This document shows, piece after piece, positions 27,190 through 36,211 of a stretch of DNA of 47,672 nucleotides (its first letter is position 1; every line of letters begins with the position of its first letter). The position numbers and the translations under genes were made by a program. The notes beneath the pieces were generated by a model that was not told the DNA's origin, made no database searches, and was given only the letters and a program-made list of their open reading frames with translations. Where the stretch lies: positions 1-47,672 of the forward strand of contig CAUJDH010000023.1 in assembly GCA_963169225.1 (NCBI GenBank), read 5' to 3'. This DNA comes from Actinomycetota bacterium. Its GTDB lineage: Bacteria > Actinomycetota > Actinomycetes > S36-B12 > UBA10799.

Positions 27190-28359
27190 CTAGCCCAAAC
27201 CAATCCCTATGAAATGGCCGATCACATAGGTGACGATGGCAGCTCCCCCACCAAATGCCAACTGGCGAAGCGCAGACTTGACTGTGCCTGAGCCTGAAAT
27301 TCTTCCCACAGTTCCGCCGACCACTAATAATGCGATAACCGCAAGCACAATCCCTAGGGTTAGAGCCGCCGAACCGCTCAGGAACAAGTACGGAATTACC
27401 GGCACTATTGCGCCAACGGCAAATGAAGCAAAACTGGAAGCCGCTACCTTGATCGGTGAACCCAACTCGTCTGGGTCCAGACCGAGTTCTTCTCTGACCA
27501 TCGTGTCGAGAGCAACTTCTGGATCAGACATGATTCGCTTAGCTACCTGCTTAGCCAAATCTGCATCGAGACCTTTTGCGCGGTAGATCAGCTCAAGTTC
27601 ACGTTCTTCTTCCTGCGGAGCAGTCCGAAGTTCTTCGGCTTCAATTGCAATTTCCTTCTCAAACAGGTCACGTTGACCGGCCACCGAGACGTACTCGCCA
27701 GCCGCCATAGAAAAAGCTCCAGCTAATAAGCCCGCGATACCAGCAAAAAGCACCGTCGATGAACCAATGCCACCACCTGCGAATCCCATAACTAGCGCAG
27801 TATTCGACACAAGGCCATCGCTGATACCGAACACAGCGGCTCTAGCAGTGCCTGACTTGTCTACATGGTGCCAATTCTCAGAATTGGCCAGGATCGCTTG
27901 AGCATCGAATGGACGGTTCGCCTCCATCTTTTGCGTGGCCACCGTTGCAGCGAGATCGGCAGCAGACGCTTGCGAAGCAAGCTTGCGCAGAACCTTTGCA
28001 TGCTGCCGTTCATCGACCGACATATTGCGAGGAGCATCCGGTTCACTGTCATAGACCGACTCAGCCTCGCGCTCAGCCTCTTCCAAATCAGTCAGCACCG
28101 AATCGAGCGAATACTGCTGAGCTCGTTGCAAAACTTCCTTATCGTCAGGATCCAGCGTCTCGTCATCTGGTGGAATCTCGACTCCTGCTCGTTCCAACAG
28201 GTCGATCCAGTGGGCAGCATGACGGCGCTCGATCTCGGCCAGCTCTAGCAAAGCCTCGCGACGGTCTCCGTCGGTGAGTTCGGCCAGGGCATCGTAGAGC
28301 CGGGCAGCCTTACGTTCAGAATTCAAATACTGGAGATAGCGCTCGGAGTCTTTACTCAT
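27190..28359 (-). CDS. mbfA: Ferritin-like/VIT1 fusion, probable iron exporter
   Basis: 389 residues. Residues 1-150 form a rubrerythrin/ferritin-like four-helix domain with Glu and His metal ligands (NSERKAARLYDAL, LAELERR-like AEIERRHAAHW). Residues 165-389 are a VIT1/CCC1 transporter domain: AAVFGISDGLVSNTALVMGFAGGG, FSMAAGEYVSVAGQRDLFE with its conserved metal-binding Glu residues, and three more membrane helices at the end. The order matches MbfA-type membrane-bound ferritins, which export iron or manganese and protect against oxidative stress. TATAGT 7 bases before the ATG marks a leaderless start. No iron-box operator was recognised. The exact metal is uncertain. Confidence 0.88.
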   Translation of the reverse strand: MSKDSERYLQYLNSERKAARLYDALAELTDGDRREALLELAEIERRHAAHWIDLLERAGVEIPPDDETLDPDDKEVLQRAQQYSLDSVLTDLEEAEREAESVYDSEPDAPRNMSVDERQHAKVLRKLASQASAADLAATVATQKMEANRPFDAQAILANSENWHHVDKSGTARAAVFGISDGLVSNTALVMGFAGGGIGSSTVLFAGIAGLLAGAFSMAAGEYVSVAGQRDLFEKEIAIEAEELRTAPQEEERELELIYRAKGLDADLAKQVAKRIMSDPEVALDTMVREELGLDPDELGSPIKVAASSFASFAVGAIVPVIPYLFLSGSAALTLGIVLAVIALLVVGGTVGRISGSGTVKSALRQLAFGGGAAIVTYVIGHFIGIGLG

Positions 28360-28376
28360 GCGAGCAACTATAAAAG

Positions 28377-28874
28377 CTAGCGAACTGGATCGCAGTACAA
28401 GCGACCTTGCAGATGGTCGTACTCATGCTGCAAACAACGCGCCGCATAACCCTCGGCAGATACCGTAATTGGGTCTCCGTTGATGTCTTGTCCGGTCACA
28501 GTTGCCTTGGCAAAACGCTCACGGTCAGCGCGTTTTCCAACCACAGACAAACATCCTTCGTTCTCAATCAAGAGTTCCTCATCATCAATTGTGAGAACTG
28601 GATTGCACACGGTCGCTTCGACCCCTTCGCAGTCCATGACGAACATCGCAAGACTCACACCAATTTGCGGCGCTGCGAGACCTACACCCTCTTCGGCGTA
28701 CATGGTGTCGATCATCCGCTTCTCAAGTGCCTTGAGGCGGCCGTCGAATTCCGTCACCTCGGCAGCCTTAGCCCGCAAAACCGGGTCACCGATCTGACGC
28801 ACTTCGTCGAATGCCGGGGCGCCAGCTTGTTTGCCAGAACCGTTCTTGTCCCCACCAAAAAGTCCAAAAGCCAT
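28377..28874 (-). CDS. def: Peptide deformylase
   Basis: 165 residues. Removes the N-formyl group from new proteins in the cytoplasm. All three motifs are present: GVGLAAPQIGV, EGCLSV with the metal Cys, and QHEYDHLQG with two metal His and the catalytic Glu. The first 23 residues (MAFGLFGGDKNGSGKQAGAPAFD) are an extra, flexible lead. TAGGAT 6 bases before the ATG gives a leaderless start, which supports including the lead. It lies 9 bases downstream of glnE on the same strand. It is functionally linked to the methionine aminopeptidase at 37.3 kb. Confidence 0.95.
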   Translation of the reverse strand: MAFGLFGGDKNGSGKQAGAPAFDEVRQIGDPVLRAKAAEVTEFDGRLKALEKRMIDTMYAEEGVGLAAPQIGVSLAMFVMDCEGVEATVCNPVLTIDDEELLIENEGCLSVVGKRADRERFAKATVTGQDINGDPITVSAEGYAARCLQHEYDHLQGRLYCDPVR

Positions 28875-28883
28875 AGTCAGATC

Positions 28884-31800
28884 CTAATCTGTCCATCCGT
28901 AGAACACTCGCTCGGTCACCTGCCGCGCTTGGCGGGTGCGCCTGCGGTAGTCCTCCAGTAGCGCCATTATGTCGCCCTGTCCATAGCCAAGCATCTGTCC
29001 AGTACTAGCGAGAGCACGCGGATCGGTTGGCACTTGATCACCAGGCTTACCGGTATAAAGCACGTTGGCATTGCGGATTTTGGATGCCAACTGCCACGCC
29101 GCGACCAGCGAATCACGGTCTTGACTCTCCAAAAGCCCATCTTCGACAGCATTATTGAGCACAGACAAGGTGCCTGTGAGTTGAAGATTCTGCTCCTTGG
29201 CAGCGTGATTCATTTGGATCAACTGCGCGACCCACTCGATGTCGCTGAGGCCACCTGGACCCAGTTTGAGATGCCTAGCCGGGTCAGCCCCACGCGGCAA
29301 ACGCTCCGACTCCATCCGCGCTTTGAGTTTGCGAATCTCAAAAATAGTCGTCTCATCCAATCCATCTGGCGGGTAACGCAGAGGATTGACCATCTCGACG
29401 AACTCAGCACCCAACTCACGGTCACCCGCCAAATAGCGCGCACGTAACAGCGCCTGCGCCTCCCAGGGATCAGACCAGCGCTCGTAGTACGCACGGTACG
29501 AGGCGAAGGTCCGCACGAGCGCCCCCGACTTACCCTCGGGCCGGAGATCCGCGTCCATCTCTAGCGGCAAATCGGCACCGGGCAACGCAAGAAGTCTCCT
29601 GGTCTCGTTGGCCACCCACATGGCAGCCTTTGTGGCCTCTTGTTCATCGACCCCTTCTAACGGATCGTGTACGAACATGACATCGGCATCCGATGCATAA
29701 CCCGCCTCATCGCCTCCCAAACGACCCATCCCGATAATCGTGAAACGAGTCGGAAACCCAACAGTGCTTCGCTCTTCGTAGGCACGGATCGCGATATTGA
29801 CCGCGGCTTCGATCGTGACGTCTGCAACCGCCGAGAGCGCTTCACCTACCTGCTCTACTTCGAGGAGACCACAAATATCTGCTGAGGCGATTCGGAACAA
29901 TTCACGGCGACGTACAGCTCGTACTGCCTCAATTGCTGCTTCCGGGTCGGTATGACGCCGGGTGGTGGACTCGATCTCTGCTCGTAGCTCCTCATGAGTG
30001 CGTGGCGTCAACTGGTCCTCACTAGAGAGCATCTCTACTGCTTCTGGAGCCCGCATGAGTAGCTCGGTGACATATTCGGAGGAACCCAGGATCCTGGCCA
30101 TGCGCATGGCGGTTTCGGATTCATCGCGCAGTAGACGTAGGTACCAGGGCGTTGTACCGAGCGCTTCAGACACTCGACGGAAGCTCTTGAGCCCTGCATC
30201 CGGATTCGGAGAGTCAGCGAACCATCCAAGCAAGACTGGTAGCAGCGTTTTTTGAAGCTGCGCACGCCTAGAGACGCCCGAAGTCAAAGCTTGGATATTG
30301 CGCAGAGCTCCGTCTGGATCTTGGTAGCCGAGCACGTTGAGCCTAGCGATCGCGTCATCTCTCGTAAGTCTGGCTTCGTCTGATCCCAGCTGCGCCACAG
30401 CATTGAGTAGCGGACGGTAAAAGATTTTCTCGTGCAGGCGGCGAACCGTCTGCTTGTGCTTGCTCCAGGCTTTGTCGAGCTCACGCACCGGATCCTTGAA
30501 GAATCCCATCGATCGAGCGATACTACGCAAGGCGAGTTCGTCAGTTGGCATGGTGTGAGTCCGCTGGAGCCTGAATAGCTGGATTCGGTGCTCGAGTGTG
30601 CGCAAGAATCGGTAAGCCTCGGCCAACTCTTGCGCATCCTTGCGGCCCACATAACCCCACATAGACATGGCATTGAGTGCAATCAAGGTGTTAGGCGACC
30701 TGACCATGACATCGCTACGACCGTGAACCAACTGCAACAGTTGAACACTGAACTCAACATCCCTTAAGCCGCCCGGCCCAAGTTTGATCTCTCGGTCGGC
30801 CTGATCTGCTGGCAGATTCCCCTCAACACGGCGGCGCATAGCCTGAACGTCGTCAACGAATCCGTCGCGCTCGCTGGCCGACCACACGAACGGCAACATG
30901 GCGTCAACGTAGGAGTCACCGAGTTCCTTATCGCCTGCGGCATACCTAGCCTTAAGTAGTGCCTGAAACTCCCAGGTCTGAGCCCAACGCTCGTAGTAAC
31001 CGATATGGGAGTTGAGGGTGCGCACCAGCGCACCTGCTTTGCCTTCTGGCCGTAGCGCCGGATCGACCTCCCAAATCGTGCCTTCGGCAGTAGCTTCATT
31101 TGCAGCCTTCATGACACCTTTGGCAAGCTGAGTGGCAGTTTGTAGTGCCTCGTACTCATCAACCAATTCGCCGTCAGGGCCTTGGGCGGGTTCCGCAACA
31201 AAAATTACGTCAACATCTGAGATGTAGTTGAGTTCACGGCCACCACATTTACCCAGCGCAATAATCGCAAATCTGCACGGTGCCGCATCATTGGGCAGCG
31301 TGGCCTTCGCTAGATGCAGACAGGCCGCAAGCACAGCATCAGCGAGGTCGGCAAGCTCAGCAGTCACATCCTCGAACGCCACTTCTCCCGAGAGATCCCT
31401 TGCCGCTAGAGCAAGCAGGCGGCGGCGGTAGGCAATGCGCAGATAACTGGCCTCATGTTCCCAAGACTCATCCTGACAAATGCATGACTCGACTGCCTCA
31501 ACGAAAAGCCGTTCAAGTTCATCACGCGAAAGCCGGTCTCGATCCTCACCGTTTTGAGCCAGCACACTGGCAGCCTCTGGGTGGCGGATCAGATAGTTAC
31601 CCAACGCCTCACTTGCGCCCAGCACGTGAAATAGCCGAGTACGGAACTCCCGATCCTCGGTCAGCGACTTACGAATCTTGCCTGCTTCGACTGCAACTTC
31701 CGTCGACCCACCCTCGGCGGATTCCTCCGACTCTAGATCTAGGATGCGCGAGAGCTGCAGAACGGCCAAGTCCGGATTCGCTGCGACCGAGAACTCTTCG

Positions 31801-31919
31801 ACGAAATCGGGGTCACTGGTTAGGCCATCAAACTGCTCGTGACTCAACAATTCGGAGGCCCGACTGGCATCCGTAAATCCGGTGCGAGCTAGCTGCCCGA
31901 TCGTCATGGTGTTGCTCAC
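28884..31919 (-). CDS. glnE: Glutamine synthetase adenylyltransferase/deadenylyltransferase
   Basis: 1011 residues, full length. Switches GlnA off by adding AMP to its loop tyrosine and on by removing it. Two nucleotidyltransferase domains are visible with their catalytic Asp pairs: GKCGGRELNYISDVDVIFV near residue 225 (deadenylylating half) and GMGRLGGDEAGYASDADVMFVHD near 740 (adenylylating half). Each is followed by a LRPEGKSGALVRT-type block and a helical bundle (LKLGPGGLRDVEF and LKLGPGGLSDIEW). The GTG start at 31919 is supported by TAGACT exactly 6 bases upstream. It lies between glnA2 and def on the minus strand; its target GlnA is encoded 6 kb away on the plus strand. Confidence 0.97.
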   Translation of the reverse strand: MSNTMTIGQLARTGFTDASRASELLSHEQFDGLTSDPDFVEEFSVAANPDLAVLQLSRILDLESEESAEGGSTEVAVEAGKIRKSLTEDREFRTRLFHVLGASEALGNYLIRHPEAASVLAQNGEDRDRLSRDELERLFVEAVESCICQDESWEHEASYLRIAYRRRLLALAARDLSGEVAFEDVTAELADLADAVLAACLHLAKATLPNDAAPCRFAIIALGKCGGRELNYISDVDVIFVAEPAQGPDGELVDEYEALQTATQLAKGVMKAANEATAEGTIWEVDPALRPEGKAGALVRTLNSHIGYYERWAQTWEFQALLKARYAAGDKELGDSYVDAMLPFVWSASERDGFVDDVQAMRRRVEGNLPADQADREIKLGPGGLRDVEFSVQLLQLVHGRSDVMVRSPNTLIALNAMSMWGYVGRKDAQELAEAYRFLRTLEHRIQLFRLQRTHTMPTDELALRSIARSMGFFKDPVRELDKAWSKHKQTVRRLHEKIFYRPLLNAVAQLGSDEARLTRDDAIARLNVLGYQDPDGALRNIQALTSGVSRRAQLQKTLLPVLLGWFADSPNPDAGLKSFRRVSEALGTTPWYLRLLRDESETAMRMARILGSSEYVTELLMRAPEAVEMLSSEDQLTPRTHEELRAEIESTTRRHTDPEAAIEAVRAVRRRELFRIASADICGLLEVEQVGEALSAVADVTIEAAVNIAIRAYEERSTVGFPTRFTIIGMGRLGGDEAGYASDADVMFVHDPLEGVDEQEATKAAMWVANETRRLLALPGADLPLEMDADLRPEGKSGALVRTFASYRAYYERWSDPWEAQALLRARYLAGDRELGAEFVEMVNPLRYPPDGLDETTIFEIRKLKARMESERLPRGADPARHLKLGPGGLSDIEWVAQLIQMNHAAKEQNLQLTGTLSVLNNAVEDGLLESQDRDSLVAAWQLASKIRNANVLYTGKPGDQVPTDPRALASTGQMLGYGQGDIMALLEDYRRRTRQARQVTERVFYGWTD

Positions 31920-31978
31920 GATAGAAGTCTAGAGAACACGTCGTCTAGAAAACCATGAGGTTGCCGGATTGGGTCAAC

Positions 31979-33316
31979 CTACAGAACTGGCAAGTATTTC
32001 TTGCGCTCGTACTCCGTGACGATCCGCGCGTACTCATCCCACTCTGCACGCTTGTTCCGTAGGAAGAAGTCGAACACATGCTCGCCCAAGGTTTCGGCGG
32101 CGAGTTCCGAACGTTCCATTGCCTGGATCGCCCGGTTGAGGCTAGTCGGTAACGGCTCAAGCCCCATGGCCTTACGCTCGCCCGGTGACAACGACCACAC
32201 ATCATCCTCTGCACCGGGAGGCAGCGGTAAGTCCTCCTCGATGCCCTTGAGTCCGGCAGAAAGCAGCATCGCAAATGCCAAGTACGGATTACAGGCACTG
32301 TCGAGCGCACGGTATTCAACGCGAGCCGAGTTGCCCTTGTGTGGCTTATACATCGGCACTCGCACGAGAGCCGAGCGGTTGTTCGACCCCCAGCACACAT
32401 AACTCGGCGCCTCATGACCGCCTGCCAAGCGCTTATAGGAGTTGACCCACTGGTTGGTTACGGCCGTAATTTCCGGCGCATAGCGCAACAAGCCCGCGAT
32501 AAACGAGCGCCCAACATTGGATAGTTGAAGTTCTTTGCCTGCCTCGTAGAAGGCATTGCGGTCACCCTCAAAGAGACTCATATGGGTGTGCATACCCGAA
32601 CCCGGATACTCCTCAAATGGCTTGGGCATGAACGATGCCTGTAGACCCTGCTCCAGAGCCACCTCTTTGACCACTAGACGGAACGTCATGATGTTGTCGG
32701 CAGTGGTGAGTGCGTCTGCATAACGAAGATCGATCTCTTGCTGTCCAGGTCCACCTTCGTGGTGCGAAAACTCAACCGAGATACCCATGCTCTCGAGCAT
32801 CGTGATTGCTGTCCGACGGAAGTCTTGACCACCGCCGTGAGGGGCATGGTCAAAGTAGCCAACGTCATCAACAGGAACGGGACGGAAGCCTGATTTGAAC
32901 TTCTGCTTGAAGAGGTAGAACTCGATCTCGGGGTGGGTGTAGAACGTGAAGCCCATATTCGCGGCTTTCTCAAGAGTCCGCTTGAGAACGTAGCGCGGAT
33001 CCGCGTATGAGGGTGATCCGTCTGGCAACTGGATATCGCAGAACATACGCGCGACCCCGAGGGTTTCGCCTCGCCATGGAAGCACTTGGAAAGTACTCGA
33101 ATCCGGGCGCGCAATCATGTCGGATTCACTCACTCGGGCAAAGCCCTGAACTGCTGAACCGTCGAAGCCGATTCCCTCCTCGAAGGCACCTTCAAGTTCG
33201 GCCGGAGCGATCGCCACCGACTTGAGCATGCCCAGCACGTCGGTAAACCACAATCGAACGAATCGGATGTCGCGTTCCTCGATAGTGCGCAGCACAAACT
33301 CAGTTTGTTTATCCAT
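31979..33316 (-). CDS. glnA2: Second type I glutamine synthetase, GlnA2-like
   Basis: 445 residues, shorter than GlnA. Start MDKQTEFVLRTIEERDIRFVRLWFTDVLGMLKSV closely resembles GlnA2 of other actinobacteria. Catalytic blocks: GFDGSAVQGFARV, HPEIEFYLF, HHEGGPGQQEIDLRYADAL, GSGMHTHMSLF and NQWVNSYKRL. The loop equivalent to the adenylylation site reads DDVWSLSPGE and has no Tyr, so GlnE should not modify it. A GlnR-like box lies just upstream. The glnE gene follows it 59 bases downstream on the same strand. Whether it makes glutamine or a gamma-glutamyl derivative cannot be told from sequence. The ribosome site is poor (AGGGGG directly touching ATG). Confidence 0.93.
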   Translation of the reverse strand: MDKQTEFVLRTIEERDIRFVRLWFTDVLGMLKSVAIAPAELEGAFEEGIGFDGSAVQGFARVSESDMIARPDSSTFQVLPWRGETLGVARMFCDIQLPDGSPSYADPRYVLKRTLEKAANMGFTFYTHPEIEFYLFKQKFKSGFRPVPVDDVGYFDHAPHGGGQDFRRTAITMLESMGISVEFSHHEGGPGQQEIDLRYADALTTADNIMTFRLVVKEVALEQGLQASFMPKPFEEYPGSGMHTHMSLFEGDRNAFYEAGKELQLSNVGRSFIAGLLRYAPEITAVTNQWVNSYKRLAGGHEAPSYVCWGSNNRSALVRVPMYKPHKGNSARVEYRALDSACNPYLAFAMLLSAGLKGIEEDLPLPPGAEDDVWSLSPGERKAMGLEPLPTSLNRAIQAMERSELAAETLGEHVFDFFLRNKRAEWDEYARIVTEYERKKYLPVL

Positions 33317-33322
33317 CCCCCT

Positions 33323-33354
33323 ATCATGCCGGTTTCATGTGTCCGTTGTGTTAC
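33323..33354 (-). promoter_or_regulatory. Candidate GlnR box and promoter of glnA2
   Basis: On the minus strand GTAAC (33354-33350), 6 bases, GACAC (33343-33339), 10 bases, then CATGAT (33328-33323) as -10, 6 bases before the ATG. The spacing between box and -10 is the same as at glnA. The box lies in the 72-base gap shared with the divergent nadE gene. Confidence 0.5.
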
Positions 33355-33388
33355 ATAAGCGACTTAGTTTGCAGCTAGGCTGTGACTC

Positions 33389-35104
33389 ATGTCTGACTCG
33401 CGAACTGGCCTGCGCATTGGTCTGGCGCAGCTGAACTCAACCGTCGGCGATATTCCCGGCAATGTCGAGCGAATCTTAGGTGCCGCCAAACGAGCACACG
33501 AGTCGGGCTGTGACCTCATGGTTTTCCCTGAGATGGCGATCACTGGGTACCCACTCGAAGATTTAGTCCTGAGCACGGATGTTCAGCAAGCAGCCGAAGC
33601 TGCTGGCAATAACCTTGCAACTCAGCTTGCCATCAATGGTCTGGGCGAATTGACGGTAATCGTTGGTACTCTCGGTATCAAAGACAGCAAGCCCACCAAC
33701 GAAGCAATCGTGATTGGCGACGGCCAGATCCAAGCCACTTACAGCAAGCGCCACCTGCCGACCTACGGGGTGTTTGATGAGGGTCGAGTTTTCACCGCGG
33801 GGACTAAGTCCTTGACCATTGACGTGGCCGACAAGGCCCGAGTGGCGGTCGTTATCTGCGAGGACCTATGGCGAGCCGACGATGCCGAGTTGGTGGCCCT
33901 CACACAAGACGCCAAGCTGCTGGTCTCTGTCAACGCCTCCCCTTTCGAGATCGGTAAAGCTGATGCCCGTGCCGAGGTCGTACAACGTGCCGTTGCCACA
34001 ACTGCCACTCCCCTGGCTTATGTGAACTCAGTGGGCACACAGGACGAGTTGATCTTCGACGGTAAGTCCATGTTCGTCGGCAGCACCGGCTCGATCCACC
34101 AAGGGCCAGGGTTCCGTGACACTGTCCTCGTTGCCGATCTGGATCTGGAATCTGGCGAGTTCACCGCGGTGGCTTCCACAACTAAAGCTGACGAACTCGT
34201 GGTGATTGACTACCCGAGCACACGTACCGTCGAAGCAGAGCAACAGTCGACCCTTGAAGACATCTACCTGGGTCTCGTGCAATCTGTTCGCGACTTCGTG
34301 CACAAATGCGGGCTCAAATCGGTAGCACTTGGCCTCTCCGGCGGGATCGACTCGGCACTCGTCGCAGCGATCGCCGTCGACGCCCTCGGCCCCGACAAAG
34401 TGTTCGGCTTGTCGATGCCTTCGGGCCACTCCAGCGATCACTCCAAAGATGACGCCCACGATCTGGCAGAACGAACCGGCCTGAAGCTACGAACCGTCGC
34501 GATCGAGCCACTAGTCAAGGCATATCAGCAATCGACATCCGACGCGGGAATCGATTTAACCGGCCTGGCCATCGAGAATCTGCAGGCTCGAATCCGTGGG
34601 ATGCTACTCATGGCCCTGTCGAATTCTGAAGGACCCATGGTCCTGACAACGGGAAATAAGAGTGAACTCGCTGTTGGATACTCCACGATCTATGGGGATG
34701 CCGTCGGCGGTTATGCCCCACTCAAGGATGTCTACAAGACAATCGTGTGGGACCTTGCACGCTGGCGCAATGCTAATTCTGAAGGTTTCGAGAATTCGAC
34801 ACCGCCGATCCCTGAAAGCTCGATCGAGAAACCGCCAAGCGCTGAACTCCGTCCTGGACAACTCGACTCTGATTCGCTCCCCGACTACGACGTGCTCGAC
34901 GGAATCCTTGCCTTATACATCGACGATCGCGCGCAGCTTGATGCAATTGTGGCGGCCGGGTACGGCGAATCGTTAGTGCGCGAGATCATCGGCAAAACCA
35001 ACCTTGCCGAATACAAACGCCGCCAATACCCACCTGGACCTAAGGTAACTAAAATTGCGTTCGGCAAAGATCGCCGAATGCCGATCTCAAACCGTTTTAG
35101 CTAG
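33389..35104 (+). CDS. nadE: NAD synthase, glutamine-dependent
   Basis: 571 residues. Converts nicotinate adenine dinucleotide to NAD with ATP, taking nitrogen from glutamine. N-terminal nitrilase-type glutaminase (about 1-265) with the triad in VFPEMAITGYP (Glu48), YSKRHLPTYGVFDE (Lys) and VAVVICEDLW (Cys). C-terminal adenylating synthase (about 290-571) with the P-loop LGLSGGIDSALVAAI, TTGNKSELAVGYSTIYGD and the final KITKIAFGKDRRMPI-like segment. TAGGCT 7 bases before the ATG gives a leaderless start. Its demand for glutamine fits its position opposite glnA2, and the shared gap may allow joint control. Confidence 0.96.
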   Translation: MSDSRTGLRIGLAQLNSTVGDIPGNVERILGAAKRAHESGCDLMVFPEMAITGYPLEDLVLSTDVQQAAEAAGNNLATQLAINGLGELTVIVGTLGIKDSKPTNEAIVIGDGQIQATYSKRHLPTYGVFDEGRVFTAGTKSLTIDVADKARVAVVICEDLWRADDAELVALTQDAKLLVSVNASPFEIGKADARAEVVQRAVATTATPLAYVNSVGTQDELIFDGKSMFVGSTGSIHQGPGFRDTVLVADLDLESGEFTAVASTTKADELVVIDYPSTRTVEAEQQSTLEDIYLGLVQSVRDFVHKCGLKSVALGLSGGIDSALVAAIAVDALGPDKVFGLSMPSGHSSDHSKDDAHDLAERTGLKLRTVAIEPLVKAYQQSTSDAGIDLTGLAIENLQARIRGMLLMALSNSEGPMVLTTGNKSELAVGYSTIYGDAVGGYAPLKDVYKTIVWDLARWRNANSEGFENSTPPIPESSIEKPPSAELRPGQLDSDSLPDYDVLDGILALYIDDRAQLDAIVAAGYGESLVREIIGKTNLAEYKRRQYPPGPKVTKIAFGKDRRMPISNRFS

Positions 35105-35263
35105 AACCACACCAACCAAAAGACGCAAGAAAAACACCAAAGGCACCGGTGCAATTTCGGCCCGCATATGTCACCATTGTTGTGGATGTCGCACCTGCAG
35201 CATCTACAACAACACCTAGGAATCATCCGGGGACCGTCACTGGCCTCGAGACAGGAGTCCAAA

Positions 35264-36169
35264 ATGAGTGCTGTAACGCCTGCGAGCCCATCGGCCGCCG
35301 CGAACACCACACCCACCTCATCTAGCACCAGCGAACCCACTTTGTATGGCAAGCCACCCTCTAGTGGCCCCGTTCGTCGTATCACCGTCAACGACCTCTC
35401 CCAAGCCAAGATGCGGGGCGAAAAATGGCCAATGATTACGTGCTACGACGCTCTGACTGCAGGATTGTTTGACGAGTCCGGTGTACCCGTATTGCTTGTC
35501 GGCGATTCCGCCGCCAATGTAGTGCTTGGTCACGACTCCACACTGCCGATAACGGTCGACGAGCTGATAATGCTCACAGCTGCCGTGGTACGCGGATCCA
35601 AACGAGCCATGGTCGTAGCGGACCTCCCATTTGGCTCCTACCAGGCGTCACCCGAGCAGGCACTCCACACCGCCTCGCGATTCCTCAAAGAATCCGGTGC
35701 CCACGCGGTCAAACTTGAAGGTGGTGCGCGCGTACTGCCGCAAGTTGAGGCTCTTGTCTCTGCCGGTATCCCCGTCATGGGTCATCTCGGCCTGACACCT
35801 CAGTCGGTTCACACAATGGGTGGCTACCGCGTCCAAGGTCGCGGCGAAGCGGGTCAGATCTTGATGCAGGATGCCAAGGCACTGCAGCATGCAGGAGCGT
35901 TCTCGCTGGTCATGGAACTCGTTCCCACCGAACTCGCCACCACGGTCACCAAGTCGCTCGCGATTCCCACGATCGGGATCGGTGCCGGCGCTGGAACTGA
36001 TGCACAAGTTTTGGTGTGGCAAGATATGGCCGGACTCACACCAGGCAAGCCACCCAAATTCGTCAAACAATACGCCGACCTTCGCAGTACTCTTGGCGAT
36101 GCGGTCACGACCTGGGCCGACGAAGTTCGCCTAGGCAAATACCCATCCCAAGAACACACGTACCAGTAG
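35264..36169 (+). CDS. panB: 3-methyl-2-oxobutanoate hydroxymethyltransferase
   Basis: First step of pantothenate synthesis: adds a hydroxymethyl group from methylene-tetrahydrofolate to 2-oxoisovalerate. Blocks: MITCYDALTAGLFDESGVPVLLVGDSA (metal Asp), VKLEGGARV, VMGHLGLTPQSVHTMGGYRVQGR, LVMELVPTELA (catalytic Glu) and TIGIGAGAGTDAQVLVWQDM. The open frame extends to an ATG at 35168, but the ATG at 35264 has AGGAG 9 bases upstream and gives 301 residues, still with a Ser/Thr/Pro-rich lead of about 40 residues. I prefer it. The 159 bases between nadE and this start hold no clear feature. No panC or panD is in the window. Confidence 0.94.
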   Translation: MSAVTPASPSAAANTTPTSSSTSEPTLYGKPPSSGPVRRITVNDLSQAKMRGEKWPMITCYDALTAGLFDESGVPVLLVGDSAANVVLGHDSTLPITVDELIMLTAAVVRGSKRAMVVADLPFGSYQASPEQALHTASRFLKESGAHAVKLEGGARVLPQVEALVSAGIPVMGHLGLTPQSVHTMGGYRVQGRGEAGQILMQDAKALQHAGAFSLVMELVPTELATTVTKSLAIPTIGIGAGAGTDAQVLVWQDMAGLTPGKPPKFVKQYADLRSTLGDAVTTWADEVRLGKYPSQEHTYQ

Positions 36170-36211
36170 GCCGAATTCGAGATCGGGTCCGACGCTGAGC
36201 AGAGTGCAGAC

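Noticed and set aside
28407-28961. 184-codon frame antisense to def and the end of glnE
   Set aside because: It spans two real genes on the opposite strand and has no family resemblance.
31280-31876. 198-codon frame antisense to glnE
   Set aside because: glnE is full length with all motifs on the other strand; the antisense product is low-complexity and rich in Arg, Pro and Gln.
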